Assembly (NCBI GenBank): GCA_963746805.1
Contig: CAVVCQ010000007.1
Span: forward strand, 79,988 to 143,987
Origin: DATHTC01 sp963746805
Lineage (GTDB): Bacteria; Actinomycetota; Thermoleophilia; Gaiellales; Gaiellaceae
DNA: 64,000 bases
Direction of reading: 5' to 3'
The position numbers were made by a program, and so were the translations under genes. Of this stretch, positions 1 to 9,113 are shown piece by piece. The notes under the pieces are model-generated. The model had not been told where the DNA came from, made no database searches, and saw only the letters and a list, made by a program, of their open reading frames with translations. How positions within the stretch are numbered: position 1 is the stretch's first letter; each line of letters starts with the position of its first letter.

Positions 1-464
1 GGCGCCTGCGCCGCCAGCCGCTGGGCGTCGAGGACTGGCGCGCGATCGCTGGCGCCGACACGGGGAGCATGTTCGAGATCTGCGCCCGCCTCGGGACCCG
101 CGACGACGCCCTTCGCACGTACGGGCTCCTTCTCGGCACGCTCTACCACGGCTGCGACGACGTCGCCGACGTCCGCGGCACCACTGCCCTCGGCGGCGGC
201 AGCGAAAAGGACATCGTCGACGGGATCCTCACGCTCCCCGCGGCGGTCGCGATGCGGCGGCCGGCCGCGGCGCTCCTCTTCCGCAACGCGGGCCCGGCGA
301 CGTTCGCGCGGATCGCCGAGGAGCTTCGCAGCGCCCTGCCCGAGGCCGAGGCGTACCTCGACCGGCTCGCGGCCGAGGCCGAGGACGAGGCCGCGCGCAA
401 TGCCGCCCACCCGGATCGCCTCGTCGACCTCCTCCGCCACACCCGTGCGCTCTCGGCCGTCTGA
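1..464 (+). CDS. Polyprenyl synthetase family protein, 5' end missing
   Basis: The frame is open from base 3, so the start lies outside the window and only about the last 153 residues are present. Around base 150 the protein reads YHGCDDVADVRG, the second Asp-rich motif of trans-isoprenyl diphosphate synthases. It is followed by a TLP motif (ILTLPAAVA), as in the family. Such enzymes condense isopentenyl diphosphate onto allylic diphosphates for menaquinone, carotenoid or cell-wall lipid carriers. The first Asp-rich motif is off the window, so chain length cannot be inferred. The next gene, a geranylgeranyl-reductase-like flavoprotein, overlaps or abuts it, suggesting a shared isoprenoid operon. 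Confidence 0.85.
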   Translation, partial: RLRRQPLGVEDWRAIAGADTGSMFEICARLGTRDDALRTYGLLLGTLYHGCDDVADVRGTTALGGGSEKDIVDGILTLPAAVAMRRPAAALLFRNAGPATFARIAEELRSALPEAEAYLDRLAAEAEDEAARNAAHPDRLVDLLRHTRALSAV

Positions 465-1911
465 GTCGGACGTGATCGTCGTGGGCGGCGGGCCCGGCGG
501 CAGCACGCTCGCGTGGGACCTCGCCAGGCAGGGCGTCGAGGTGACGGTGCTCGAGCGCACGCGGTTCCCGCGCGAGAAGGTGTGCGGCGACTACGTCGAG
601 CCGCGCGGCCTCCGGATCCTCGAGCGCATGGGCGCGCTCGAGCGGCTCGAGACGGGCGGGCCGTTGCGGATTACGCATTCGGCCACCCACGTCGACGGTG
701 AGTGCCGCTACCGCGGGGAGATCCCGTTCTACGGCCCGGACGGCGACCTCCCGCCGCACGGCTACATCATCGCGCGGGACGAGCTCGACGACGCGATGCT
801 GCGGACGGCCGCCGAGGCCGGGGCGACCGTGCACGAGGAGACGCAGGCGACGGTCGTCGATGTGGACGCGGACGGCGTGGCCGTCGAGGCGAAGCGGAAC
901 GGCAAGGTCGTCCGCTACCGGAGCCGGCTCGTCGTCGGCGCCGACGGGGTCAACTCGGTGGTCGCACGGTGCGCCGGGCTGGCGGCCGACGATCCGCGCT
1001 ACGTCGCGGTCGCCCAGCGCGCGTACGCGAACGTCGCCGACGACGTCGGCGAGGCGGCGTTCTTCTTCGACCACGACCTCTTCCCCGGGTACGGCTGGGT
1101 GTTCCCGCTCGCCGGTGGCCGTGTGAACCTCGGCGTCGGGATCCTCTCCGAGACGAGGCGGAAGCTCGGGCTCCAGGTCCCGGACCTCTTCGCCTCCTTC
1201 GTCGCGGGCCTCGGCGAGGCGAGCACGCGCTGGCGGGCGCTCGAGCTCTGCGCGCCCCCGATCGGTGGGATCGTCCGGACCTACGGCGCCGCGGGCCCGA
1301 ACCACTTCGACGGCGGCGTCCTCGTCGGCGACGCCGGCAGCTTCGTCGACCCGATGACCGGCGAGGGGATCACGCCCGCGATGGAGTCGGCGCTGCTCGC
1401 CTCGCCCGTCCTGTGCCGCGCGCTCGACGTCGGCCGCTTCGACGCGACGCAGCTCCAGCCCTACGAGACCGCGTTCCGCACGCACTTCGACCCGGCCATG
1501 GTCTTCCTCGACCTCTGCGCGGCGACGCTGCGCAACCGGCACCTGGCCGGCCCCTGGCTGAAGGCGCTCGCCCGGGGCTGCGAGCTCGCGTCGTCCTCTC
1601 CGGAGTTCGCCCGGACCGGCGGCGCCTACTTCGGCGGCCTCGACGTGCGCCCGTTCGGGATCCTCGGGCAGATGTGGCTCCGCGTCGTCGAGGATCTCGC
1701 GCTGGCGTGGCCCCGGTCGCTCACCGGCGCCGCGCGCGGGACGACGCTGACCGACCTCGTGGGGTGGCAGGCCGCGCTGCTGCAGTCGCTGCTTGCCGAG
1801 CCGCTCTGGCACACGCGCTGGGCGGCGGACGTCCAGCGCAAGTGGCTGCGGGTGCTGGCCCCGGGGGCACGCGGGGAGGATCCGCGCTACTCGGGCGTCG
1901 CTAGCTCTTGA
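445..1911 (+). CDS. Geranylgeranyl reductase family FAD-dependent oxidoreductase
   Basis: About 488 residues. The N-terminus has a Rossmann FAD motif (DVIVVGGGPGGSTLAWDLA) followed by VTVLERTRFPREKVCGDYV, typical of the geranylgeranyl reductase/halogenase group. A second FAD motif is GGVLVGDAGSFVDPMTGEGI near residue 290. The family saturates isoprenoid chains, for example of menaquinone or archaeal-type lipids, or oxidises aromatic substrates. Its position just after a polyprenyl synthase favours an isoprenoid substrate (inference). The start is uncertain: GTG 445 gives a short leader before the first strand, GTG 472 begins at the strand itself, and ATG 400 would overlap the upstream gene by 65 bases. 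Confidence 0.82.
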   Translation: MRSRPSESDVIVVGGGPGGSTLAWDLARQGVEVTVLERTRFPREKVCGDYVEPRGLRILERMGALERLETGGPLRITHSATHVDGECRYRGEIPFYGPDGDLPPHGYIIARDELDDAMLRTAAEAGATVHEETQATVVDVDADGVAVEAKRNGKVVRYRSRLVVGADGVNSVVARCAGLAADDPRYVAVAQRAYANVADDVGEAAFFFDHDLFPGYGWVFPLAGGRVNLGVGILSETRRKLGLQVPDLFASFVAGLGEASTRWRALELCAPPIGGIVRTYGAAGPNHFDGGVLVGDAGSFVDPMTGEGITPAMESALLASPVLCRALDVGRFDATQLQPYETAFRTHFDPAMVFLDLCAATLRNRHLAGPWLKALARGCELASSSPEFARTGGAYFGGLDVRPFGILGQMWLRVVEDLALAWPRSLTGAARGTTLTDLVGWQAALLQSLLAEPLWHTRWAADVQRKWLRVLAPGARGEDPRYSGVASS

Positions 1912-2296
1912 CCCGGGCCGCACGGGTGCGGCGCGGCGTGCGCTTGCCGATCGTCTCGAGTTGGCTGTTGAAGTGCTGCACCGACAGCGTCGGCAGCTCG
2001 GTCAGGTCGCGGAGGTACTGGCGGGTGAGGTCGCTGATGCGGCTCACGAGCTCGCTCGGGTCGCCGTCCGACGCCTCGAGCGTCGCAAGCTCGTCGCCGA
2101 CGGCCTTCGAGTAGACGTTCGCCCGCTCGGCCCAGCCGGCCCAGAACGTCGTCACCGCGCTCACCGCGGCGAGCTGCGTCCGGGCCGCCTCGATGAGGAC
2201 GTCGCGCACCGCGTCGCTCTTCGGCGCCTCGGGCTGCTCGGTCGCGCGCGTTGCCCGTTTCGCCGCAGGCTTCTTCCGTTGAGGCTGTGGCGGCAC
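1901..2296 (-). CDS. Small helical phasin-like hypothetical protein
   Basis: 131 residues from a GTG preceded by GGAGG at very short spacing. The N-terminus is basic and low in complexity (PPQPQRKKPAAKRATRATE). It is followed by about 90 residues of predicted amphipathic helix with a repeated spacing of hydrophobic residues. This arrangement resembles phasin or granule-associated proteins, but no diagnostic motif was found, so the function is open. Its 3' end overlaps the end of the convergent flavoprotein gene by 11 bases. A basic tail could bind DNA or a polyanion (inference). Confidence 0.6.
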   Translation of the reverse strand: MPPQPQRKKPAAKRATRATEQPEAPKSDAVRDVLIEAARTQLAAVSAVTTFWAGWAERANVYSKAVGDELATLEASDGDPSELVSRISDLTRQYLRDLTELPTLSVQHFNSQLETIGKRTPRRTRAARVKS

Positions 2297-2331
2297 AGAC
2301 CTCCGATCTCGAACGGAGCCTCGGAGGGATC

Positions 2332-3210
2332 CTATCGCGCGCGCTCGAGAAGCCAGTCGTGTACCTCGGGGATCCGGTGCTCCATCAGCGTTAGGTGACC
2401 GTCCTCCGCGGTGAGGCGGGCGTCCGCGCCGGGGACGTGCTCCGCCAGCCACCGGCCGTGCGAGGGCGGCACGAACCGGTCCTCCTCGCCCTGCCAGACG
2501 AGCACCGGGACGGCGATCGCGTCGAGGGCGAAGCCCCATGGCTCGACGAATGCGAGGTCGTCCTCGACCCACCCCTCGACGCCGGTCGCGAGTCCGGCCC
2601 GCACCGACTCGACGAGGTGGTCGGCGAGCTCGGCGGTCGCGACGTTCGCGTCGACCGTCGAGAGCAGCGTCGCCCACTGCTCTCGCAGGTCCTGACCGGA
2701 CGCGGTGGCGAAGGCGGCGCGGTGCGTCTCGAGCAGCGGCTCGAGCGACTCCCGGCCGGCGAGCACCGCGGCGAACTCGTCCAGGTTGTCCTCGCCCATG
2801 CCCCCGAGCCAGTCGAGTCCCTCGGCGTCGTACGGCGCGACCCCGGCCAGGCTCGCCGCGGCCGTGACGCGGTCGCCGAGCAGGGCGGCGCAGGCGAGCG
2901 CGTGCGGCCCGCCGCCGGAGATGCCCCAGACGGCGAACCGGTCGATGGCGAGCGCGTCGGCGACGGCCGTCGCGTCGGGCACGAAGTCGCCGACCGCGCG
3001 CCCGGGCTGCGGGGTCGAGGCGCCGTAGCCGGGCCGCGTCCACGAGACGAGCCTGATCCCACGCTCCTCCGCCTCGGCCGCGTGCGGGTCGTAGAGGATG
3101 CCGCCGGAGGGCGTGCCGTAGATCGCGACGACGGCCGGCCCGTCCGGGTCTCCCGCCTCGAAGACGTCGAGCGAGTGGCCGTCCCGGGTGGTGACGGTGT
3201 GCGTGCGCAC
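2332..3210 (-). CDS. Alpha/beta hydrolase
   Basis: 292 residues from GTG. The alpha/beta-hydrolase order is complete: YGTPSGG oxyanion region, WTRPGYGAS strand, nucleophile elbow GISGGGPHA (Ser in G-x-S-x-G), Asp in GEEDRFVPP, and catalytic His in EDGHLTLME near the C-terminus. The substrate is unknown; related proteins include esterases, lipases and haloperoxidase-like enzymes. It starts 14 bases after glpK ends, at the end of the LtrA-glpD-glpK operon. A lipase or esterase supplying glycerol would fit the context, but this is inference. Confidence 0.85.
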   Translation of the reverse strand: MRTHTVTTRDGHSLDVFEAGDPDGPAVVAIYGTPSGGILYDPHAAEAEERGIRLVSWTRPGYGASTPQPGRAVGDFVPDATAVADALAIDRFAVWGISGGGPHALACAALLGDRVTAAASLAGVAPYDAEGLDWLGGMGEDNLDEFAAVLAGRESLEPLLETHRAAFATASGQDLREQWATLLSTVDANVATAELADHLVESVRAGLATGVEGWVEDDLAFVEPWGFALDAIAVPVLVWQGEEDRFVPPSHGRWLAEHVPGADARLTAEDGHLTLMEHRIPEVHDWLLERAR

Positions 3211-3224
3211 GGCCGGCGATTCTC

Positions 3225-4634
3225 TCACCGGAGGAGTGCCCGCCGGACGGCGAGCCGCCAGCCCTCGCGCAGCGTCTCGGCCTCGTCCCGGCTCAGCGCC
3301 GGCTCGTAGACGGCGCCGGCGCCGAGGAGGCCGCGCACGTCCGCGGGCGACCAGGAACCGAGCGCGAGACCGGCGAGCGCCGCCGCACCGAGCGCCGTCG
3401 TCTCGCGCTCGGCCGCGACCTCGACGGGCAGCCCCAGAAGATCGGCCTGGAACTGCATCAGGAAGCCGTTCGCGCTCGCGCCGCCGTCGGCCCGCAGCGC
3501 CGTCAGCTCGAGCGGCAGCGCGTCGACGACGTCCGCGATCTGGAACGCGATCGCCTCGAGCGTGGCACGCACGACGTGGGCGCGAGTCGTGCCGCGCGTG
3601 ATCCCGCTCAGCAGCCCGCGTGCGTCGGGCTCCCAGTGCGGCGAGCCGAGCCCCGTCAGCGCCGGGACGAGGACGACGCCGTCCGACGAGTCGATGCTCC
3701 GCGCGAGCGCCTCGGTCTCCGCCGCGGAACCGACGAGGCCGAGCCCGTCGCGGAGCCACTGCACGGCGGCCCCGCTCGTGAGCACCGCGCCCTCGAGCGC
3801 GTAGCCCGTCGGCGCCGCCGCCGTCGCGAGCAGACCGGATGGAGGCACCGGGGGCTCGGCGCCGGCGTGGGCGAGGACGAAGCTCCCGGTGCCGTAGGTC
3901 GCCTTCGCCTCACCGGCGGCGAAGCAGCCGTGCCCGGCGAGTGCGGCCTGCTGGTCGCCCGCGAGCGCGGCGAGCGGCACGGACGCGCCGAGGAGCTCCG
4001 CCTCACCGACGACCTCGGCCGAGCCCACGATGCGAGGCAGCACGTCGCGCGGGACGCCGAAGAGCGCGAGCAAGTCGTCGTCCCACGCATCGTCCGCGAG
4101 CCCGTAGAGGAGCGTCCGTGACGCGTTCGTCCGGTCGGTCGCGTGCTCTCCGGCGAGCCGCCATGCGAGCCACGCGTCGACCGTGCCGAAGGCCAGCTCC
4201 CGGGGCGGCAGGTCGGTGCGCGCGAGCAGCCACTCGAGCTTCGTGGCCGAGAAGTACGGGTCCGGGACGAGACCGGTGCGCTCCCGCAGGAGCTCGGCCG
4301 GAAGCTCCCGGCAGCGCGCTGCGGTGCGCCGGTCCTGCCACACGATCGCGGGCGCGACGGGCCGTCCGCTCGCCCGCTCCCACAGGATCGTCGTCTCGCG
4401 CTGGTTTGCGATCCCGACCGCCGCGAGGGCGTCGGCGCCGACGCCCGCGTCCGCGAGCGCCGCCTCGGCCGTCGCGAGCACGCCTGCATGGATCTCCTCC
4501 GGGTCGTGCTCGACCCAGCCCGGGCGCGGGAAGCGCTGCGGCAGCTCCCGGTAGCCGCGGCCCCGTACCCGGAGCCGCTCGTCGACGACGAGACAGGTCG
4601 TGCCGGTCGTGCCCTGGTCGATCGCGAGGATCAC
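3225..4634 (-). CDS. glpK: Glycerol kinase
   Basis: 469 residues from GTG; FGGY kinases of this type are usually about 500. The N-terminal ATPase fold starts ILAIDQGTTGTTCLVVD. NQRETTILWERASGRP and IVWQDRRTA are glycerol-kinase signatures, and the FGGY C-terminal domain carries GLGSPHWEPDARGLLSG and ADGGASANGFLMQ. It phosphorylates glycerol to sn-glycerol 3-phosphate in the cytoplasm. The start GTG overlaps the glpD stop as GTGA, so the two are probably translationally coupled, and the kinase product is the substrate of the preceding gene. No glpF channel gene is present in the window. Confidence 0.95.
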   Translation of the reverse strand: MILAIDQGTTGTTCLVVDERLRVRGRGYRELPQRFPRPGWVEHDPEEIHAGVLATAEAALADAGVGADALAAVGIANQRETTILWERASGRPVAPAIVWQDRRTAARCRELPAELLRERTGLVPDPYFSATKLEWLLARTDLPPRELAFGTVDAWLAWRLAGEHATDRTNASRTLLYGLADDAWDDDLLALFGVPRDVLPRIVGSAEVVGEAELLGASVPLAALAGDQQAALAGHGCFAAGEAKATYGTGSFVLAHAGAEPPVPPSGLLATAAAPTGYALEGAVLTSGAAVQWLRDGLGLVGSAAETEALARSIDSSDGVVLVPALTGLGSPHWEPDARGLLSGITRGTTRAHVVRATLEAIAFQIADVVDALPLELTALRADGGASANGFLMQFQADLLGLPVEVAAERETTALGAAALAGLALGSWSPADVRGLLGAGAVYEPALSRDEAETLREGWRLAVRRALLR

Positions 4635-6109
4635 GCGAGGAGCTCCTCGACGCGGGCGCGCACCGCCGGCGTGTCGAGCCCGCGGAGCGCGAGCGTCGTG
4701 CGCCGGCGGAGCACGTCCTCGACGGTGAGCGCCCACTCGTGCTCGTGGGCGTAGCGCACCTGGGCGGCGAGCTCGGGCGCGCCGTCCACGACCGGCTCGA
4801 GCGGCCCGTGGCCGAGGACGTCGGCCGCGAGCGAGCCGTAGGTGCCAGCCAGGTGCGCCGCGGTCTGCTCGTCCAGGCCGTGTCGCCGGCGGAGCGCATC
4901 GGCCGCGACCTCGGGGTCGGCGGCGCCCGGCAGCTGGCGCGGCTCGCGGTCGATCCGGTGGAGCCCGAGGTCGGCCCGCAGCGCGTGCAGGACGGCGAGC
5001 GCGATGCGGCGGTACGTCGTGAGCTTCCCGCCGGTGACGGAGACGACGCCGAGCGGGCCGCGCGTGAGCATCGTCTCGCGGCGCACTCGCGCGGTCTCGC
5101 CTCCGGCGCCCGCCGGGAGGACGCGGAGCCCGGCGAAGCGGGCGCGCACCGGGCCGAGGCCGTCGAGCGCCGACCCGGCCTCGGCGAGGATCTGCCGCTC
5201 GTCCTCGTCGGTCGTGCCGACGTCGGCATCCCCGTCCCACGGCGTGTCGGTCGTGCCGAGCAGCAGGAGCCCCTGCCACGGGACGGCGAACGAGACGCGC
5301 GTGCGGTCGAGCGGGATCGTCACGGCCGCGCTCCAGCCCGGCGGCAGGTCGAGCACGAGGTGCGCGCCCTTGCTGAGCGTCACGGAGCGGCCCGCGGTGG
5401 GATCCTCGAGGCGGCGAATCGCGTCGATGCCCGCGCCCGTGGCGTTGACGATCGCGGCCGCCCGGACCAGCGCCGTCGCGCCGGTGAGGACGTCGCGCAC
5501 CTGGCCGGCGCCGCGCTCGAGGCCGACGAGCTCGACGCGGCTCGCGACGACGGCGCCGCCGTCCGCAGCGGCCCGGAGATTGAGCAGGCAGAGCCGGGCG
5601 TCGTCCGTGCGCGCGTCCGGATAGACGCCGGCCGCGCGCAGCCCGTCGGTCCGCAGCGACGGTACGAGCTCGGCCGCGGCGGCCGGCGCGACGAGGCGGC
5701 TCCGCTCCTTCGGGATCCCCGTCAGCCGCGCGTACGACCAGAGCGCGCCGCGGATCGGCATCCGCCCGTACGGCCCGCCGGCGTAGATCGGGAGGACGAA
5801 CGGGATCCGGCGCACGAGGTGCGGCGCGACCCGGCGCGAGAGCGCCTCGACCTCCCCGAGCGCCTCCCGGACGAGCGAGAAGTGGCCGAGGCGAAGGTAG
5901 CGCAGCCCGCCGTGGACGAGCTTCGACGACGCGCTCGTCGTCCCCGATGCAAAGTCGCCGCGCTCGACGAGCGCGACGGCGAGCCCGTGGCGGGACGCGA
6001 GCTCGGCGACGCCGGCGCCGAGGATCCCGCCGCCGACCACGAGCAGGTCGAAGCGCTCGCGGCCGAGCCGTTCGAGCGTCGCCTCGCGCGTCGTGGCCGC
6101 GGCGCTCAG
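4631..6109 (-). CDS. glpD: Glycerol-3-phosphate dehydrogenase, FAD-dependent
   Basis: 492 residues if translation starts at CTG 6109. That codon has GGGAGG seven bases upstream and overlaps the LtrA stop as CTGA. No ATG, GTG or TTG lies between the upstream gene and the FAD motif (LLVVGGGILGAGVAELA). The motif SGTTSASSKLVHGGLRYL is diagnostic for GlpD. The C-terminal part is the helical DAO_C domain. The enzyme oxidises glycerol 3-phosphate to dihydroxyacetone phosphate and passes electrons to the quinone pool at the membrane. It lies between LtrA and glpK in one operon. Confidence 0.93.
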   Translation of the reverse strand: MSAAATTREATLERLGRERFDLLVVGGGILGAGVAELASRHGLAVALVERGDFASGTTSASSKLVHGGLRYLRLGHFSLVREALGEVEALSRRVAPHLVRRIPFVLPIYAGGPYGRMPIRGALWSYARLTGIPKERSRLVAPAAAAELVPSLRTDGLRAAGVYPDARTDDARLCLLNLRAAADGGAVVASRVELVGLERGAGQVRDVLTGATALVRAAAIVNATGAGIDAIRRLEDPTAGRSVTLSKGAHLVLDLPPGWSAAVTIPLDRTRVSFAVPWQGLLLLGTTDTPWDGDADVGTTDEDERQILAEAGSALDGLGPVRARFAGLRVLPAGAGGETARVRRETMLTRGPLGVVSVTGGKLTTYRRIALAVLHALRADLGLHRIDREPRQLPGAADPEVAADALRRRHGLDEQTAAHLAGTYGSLAADVLGHGPLEPVVDGAPELAAQVRYAHEHEWALTVEDVLRRRTTLALRGLDTPAVRARVEELLA

Positions 6110-7272
6110 GGCCGCGCCTCCCGTACCTGCGCCCGCTCCTCGCGGTAATGGACGACGTCGTAGACGATGAGCACGCAGCAGACGGCGGTCACGAGCGCGA
6201 GCGAGGTCAGCGCCGCCACCTCCTGCGCCACCGGCACGAGCGCGAGCGCGGCCACCGTCGCGGTCGGCCTGCCGACGCCGAACCAGGCGGGGCGGTTCCC
6301 GCTCGCCCGGCGGATGAGCTGGACGGTGCGGAGGCGCATCAGGACGTGCGTGAAGAAGTACAGCGCCACGCCGCCGCACAGGGCGACGGCCGGGACGGTC
6401 TCGAGCGGGTCGCCGACGTGCTCGACCGTCTTCTTCAACCCGAGCGCGAAGAGGACGATGCCCGCGATCATCGGCAGGTGGAGATAGCTGTAGTGGTCGC
6501 GCGCGAACCGCACGCGCGCGGCGCCGCTCGTCGACGTGAGCTCCCGCTGGCCCATGACCGCGTAGACGTCGAAGTACGCCCACCAGAGGGCGGCGAGCGA
6601 GACGACGGCCAGCGCGGCGGCGGTGACCACGCCGGTCGTGAGCGTCACGCCCATCGCGCCGATGCCGATCGACACGATCGACTCGCCGAGGGCGATGATC
6701 ACGATCAGGCCGTGCCGCTCGGCGAAATGCGCGGGCGAGACGCGCCAGCCCACGCCGCGCCCGATGAGCGCCCCGCCGTAGTCGACGGCCAGGGCGGCGA
6801 TCCAGAGCGCGACCCGCGCGTCGCCGTCGAGGAAGCCGGCCACGATCAGGATCGCGGGCGCCAACAGGCCGGCCGGGGCGATGCGCACGACGGCGCCGAG
6901 CAGCTCGGGGTCGCGCTTCCCCGCGAGTGCGTAGAGGAGCAGGAAGAGGAGCCGCACGACGAGATAGGCGACGGCGAACAGGACGGCGTCCTCGCCGAAG
7001 GCTCCAGGCACGGCGAGCGCGATGACGAGCATCGCCGCCATCGCCGCGACCATCGCGACACGGACGGCGGCGGCCTCCGGCTCGAGCGTGTTCGTCAGCC
7101 ACGCGTAGCCCGTCCAGGCCCACCAGATCGCCGCCAGGACGAGCAGCCCGCGCCCGACGCCGGCCCACGTCGGATCGTCCGACATGAGGTTCGTGACCTG
7201 CGTGATGCCGAAGACGAAGACGAGGTCGAAGAACAGCTCGAGCGGGGTGACTCGCTGCTCACGATCCGGCAC
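6106..7272 (-). CDS. ltrA: Low temperature requirement protein A (LtrA) family membrane protein
   Basis: 388 residues from ATG. It begins with the LtrA signature VTPLELFFDLVFVFGITQVT and contains about ten hydrophobic segments. A second conserved block is ERHGLIVIIALGESIVSIG, and FARDHYSYLHLPMIAGIVL follows near residue 270. LtrA was named from a Listeria low-temperature growth mutant; its biochemical activity is unknown. Here it heads the glpD-glpK operon and shares four bases with glpD, an unusual pairing that could link membrane composition to glycerol metabolism (inference). Confidence 0.9.
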   Translation of the reverse strand: MPDREQRVTPLELFFDLVFVFGITQVTNLMSDDPTWAGVGRGLLVLAAIWWAWTGYAWLTNTLEPEAAAVRVAMVAAMAAMLVIALAVPGAFGEDAVLFAVAYLVVRLLFLLLYALAGKRDPELLGAVVRIAPAGLLAPAILIVAGFLDGDARVALWIAALAVDYGGALIGRGVGWRVSPAHFAERHGLIVIIALGESIVSIGIGAMGVTLTTGVVTAAALAVVSLAALWWAYFDVYAVMGQRELTSTSGAARVRFARDHYSYLHLPMIAGIVLFALGLKKTVEHVGDPLETVPAVALCGGVALYFFTHVLMRLRTVQLIRRASGNRPAWFGVGRPTATVAALALVPVAQEVAALTSLALVTAVCCVLIVYDVVHYREERAQVREARP

Positions 7273-7315
7273 GGGGCGGATCGTACGAGTCCCGGGGATC
7301 GGCGATCATGACCCG

Positions 7316-8245
7316 GTGGACTCCGTCCTCGGCGCCATCGGCGACACGCCGCTCGTCCGTCTCCACCGCTGTGCCCCCGCGAACGGCGCGGAGCTGTGGC
7401 TGAAGCTCGAGCTGCGGAACCCGTCGGGCTCGATGAAGGACCGCATGGCACTGGCGATGATCGAGGGCGCCGAGCGGGACGGGTTGCTCGCGCCCGGCGA
7501 CACCGTCGTCGAGTACACGGGCGGCAGCACCGGGCCTGCGCTTGCGCTCGTCTGCCGGGCCAAGGGCTATCGCGCGCTGATCGTGATGGCCGACTGCTTC
7601 ACCGAGGAGCGCTTCGCGCTGCTGCGCGCGCTCGGTGCCGAGGTGGACGTCGTGCAGTCGGTCGAGGGGCCGCCGAACGTGACGGCGCAGGACATCGAGA
7701 ACATGGTTGCGCGCGCCGCCGAGCTCGCGGAGCGGCCGGGCCACTACGCGACCGACCAGTTCCGCAACCCCTATTCCGTTCCGCACCACCGCGACCACCT
7801 CGGCCGTGAGATCTGGGAGCAGACGGACGGTCGCGTGACGGCGTTCTGTCACGGGCTCGGTACTGCGAGCTCACTGCTCGGCGTCTCGGACGCGCTCCGG
7901 CCGCACGGCGTCCACATCCAGGCACACGAGCCGGCGGGGTCGGCCGCGATCACCGGCGGCGAACGCGGGCCCTTCGTGATGCAGGGCTGGGCGGGGTTCG
8001 TGATGCCGCAGTGGGACGCGACGCGCGTCGATCACGTCGAGCCGATCGGCGACGCGGAGGCGGTCGAGATGACGAGGCGGCTGGCGCAGGAGGAGGGCGT
8101 CTTCGCCGGGATCTCCACGGGGGCGAACGTCGTCGGCGCGAACCGGCTGGCCGAGCGCCTCGGATCGGACGCGGTGATCGTGACGCTCGCCGTCGACACC
8201 GGCTTCAAGTACCTGAGCGTCCGCCCGTACGCCGAGCTGCGCTAG
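7316..8245 (+). CDS. PLP-dependent cysteine synthase family protein
   Basis: 309 residues from GTG 7316. The protein opens DSVLGAIGDTPLVRL, the classic start of cysteine synthase and cystathionine beta-synthase. The PLP lysine sits in NPSGSMKDRMA. The usual TSGNTG substrate loop is replaced by TGGSTGPAL, and the phosphate-binding loop is ISTGANVVGA. It probably makes cysteine or a related beta-replacement product from O-acetylserine or O-phosphoserine. The altered loop makes the exact substrate uncertain. The gene stands alone, divergent from LtrA. The longer open frame upstream to 7184 overlaps LtrA and is probably not translated. Confidence 0.88.
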   Translation: MDSVLGAIGDTPLVRLHRCAPANGAELWLKLELRNPSGSMKDRMALAMIEGAERDGLLAPGDTVVEYTGGSTGPALALVCRAKGYRALIVMADCFTEERFALLRALGAEVDVVQSVEGPPNVTAQDIENMVARAAELAERPGHYATDQFRNPYSVPHHRDHLGREIWEQTDGRVTAFCHGLGTASSLLGVSDALRPHGVHIQAHEPAGSAAITGGERGPFVMQGWAGFVMPQWDATRVDHVEPIGDAEAVEMTRRLAQEEGVFAGISTGANVVGANRLAERLGSDAVIVTLAVDTGFKYLSVRPYAELR

Positions 8246-8250
8246 AGCCG

Positions 8251-8919
8251 TCAGCCGCGGAGCTGCGCGCGTGTGCCGATCGCGATGTGCGGCGACGCGT
8301 TTGGCCGGAGCCAGCGCAGCACGGTGCGCAGGTGCGGGAGTGCGAGGCTGACGCAGCCCGCGGTGGGGCCGTCCTTCATCGCGTGGAGGAAGATCCCGGA
8401 GCCGCGGCCGGGGACGACCGGGCGCATGTTGAACTCGATCACGGCGAGATGCGCGTACGCGCGCGGATCGCTGTACATGTCCGGCGTGGTCGTGCGGAAC
8501 GGCGGCGTCGAGCCACAGGGCGTGCGGAAAAACGTGTTGTAGGAACGCGAGCGCGGGTCCTCGACCCACCAGTCGCCGCAGCGGAGGCGCACGTAGTGGT
8601 AGCGCACGCCCGGGTTCGCCGAGACGCCGTACATCGTCCGGCCGATCGGAAACGTCCCGACCGGCGTCGTGCCGTCGCCCTCGCGCCGGTTCGCGCGCAC
8701 GCCGTTGGCGCCGACGCGCGCCGGGTAGGGGCCGCCGGCGAGGCGCCAGCAGCCGTCGGCGCGGCGCCAGATGCGCACCGAGCCGCGCGTCGAGCGCGCC
8801 GTCGGCGCATGGACGGTGATCAGCTGCTGCGCCGCGGTGGGCGGCTGCGCGCGCACCTCGGTGGCGAGGTTCACGGGGCACCAGGCAGCGAGCGAGGCGA
8901 CCAGGGCGGCGGCGAGCAC
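8251..8919 (-). CDS. Secreted L,D-transpeptidase (YkuD-type)
   Basis: 222 residues from GTG, with an N-terminal hydrophobic segment (VLAAALVASLAAWCP) that acts as a signal or anchor. The catalytic domain shows GDGTTPVGTFPIG and, near residue 188, the His and Cys motif HAMKDGPTAGCVSL, matching the L,D-transpeptidase consensus in which Cys is the nucleophile. These enzymes make 3-3 crosslinks in peptidoglycan or modify wall peptides outside the membrane. It ends five bases from the convergent cysteine-synthase-like gene. Confidence 0.82.
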   Translation of the reverse strand: MLAAALVASLAAWCPVNLATEVRAQPPTAAQQLITVHAPTARSTRGSVRIWRRADGCWRLAGGPYPARVGANGVRANRREGDGTTPVGTFPIGRTMYGVSANPGVRYHYVRLRCGDWWVEDPRSRSYNTFFRTPCGSTPPFRTTTPDMYSDPRAYAHLAVIEFNMRPVVPGRGSGIFLHAMKDGPTAGCVSLALPHLRTVLRWLRPNASPHIAIGTRAQLRG

Positions 8920-9113
8920 GCGCTGCAGGGTACTCGCGGTCGTCGCGCTGAGCCACCGAGAGATCCCCCAAATGGACTACACGGCGGCGTGGTGAGGCCC
9001 GTTACCGTGGCCGCTCCGCCCAGGGCGACGTGCAGCTCGGTGAGCGCCGTCGCACGACCGGACCCGCGCGCCTGCGTGGGAGCTCCGAGTCCCGACCACC
9101 GACGGAGTCCCGT

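Noticed and set aside
8990..9113. Possible c-di-AMP (ydaO) riboswitch before NlpC/P60 copy 1
   Set aside because: The family often has one, but the conserved ydaO core sequences were not found here or before copy 2.
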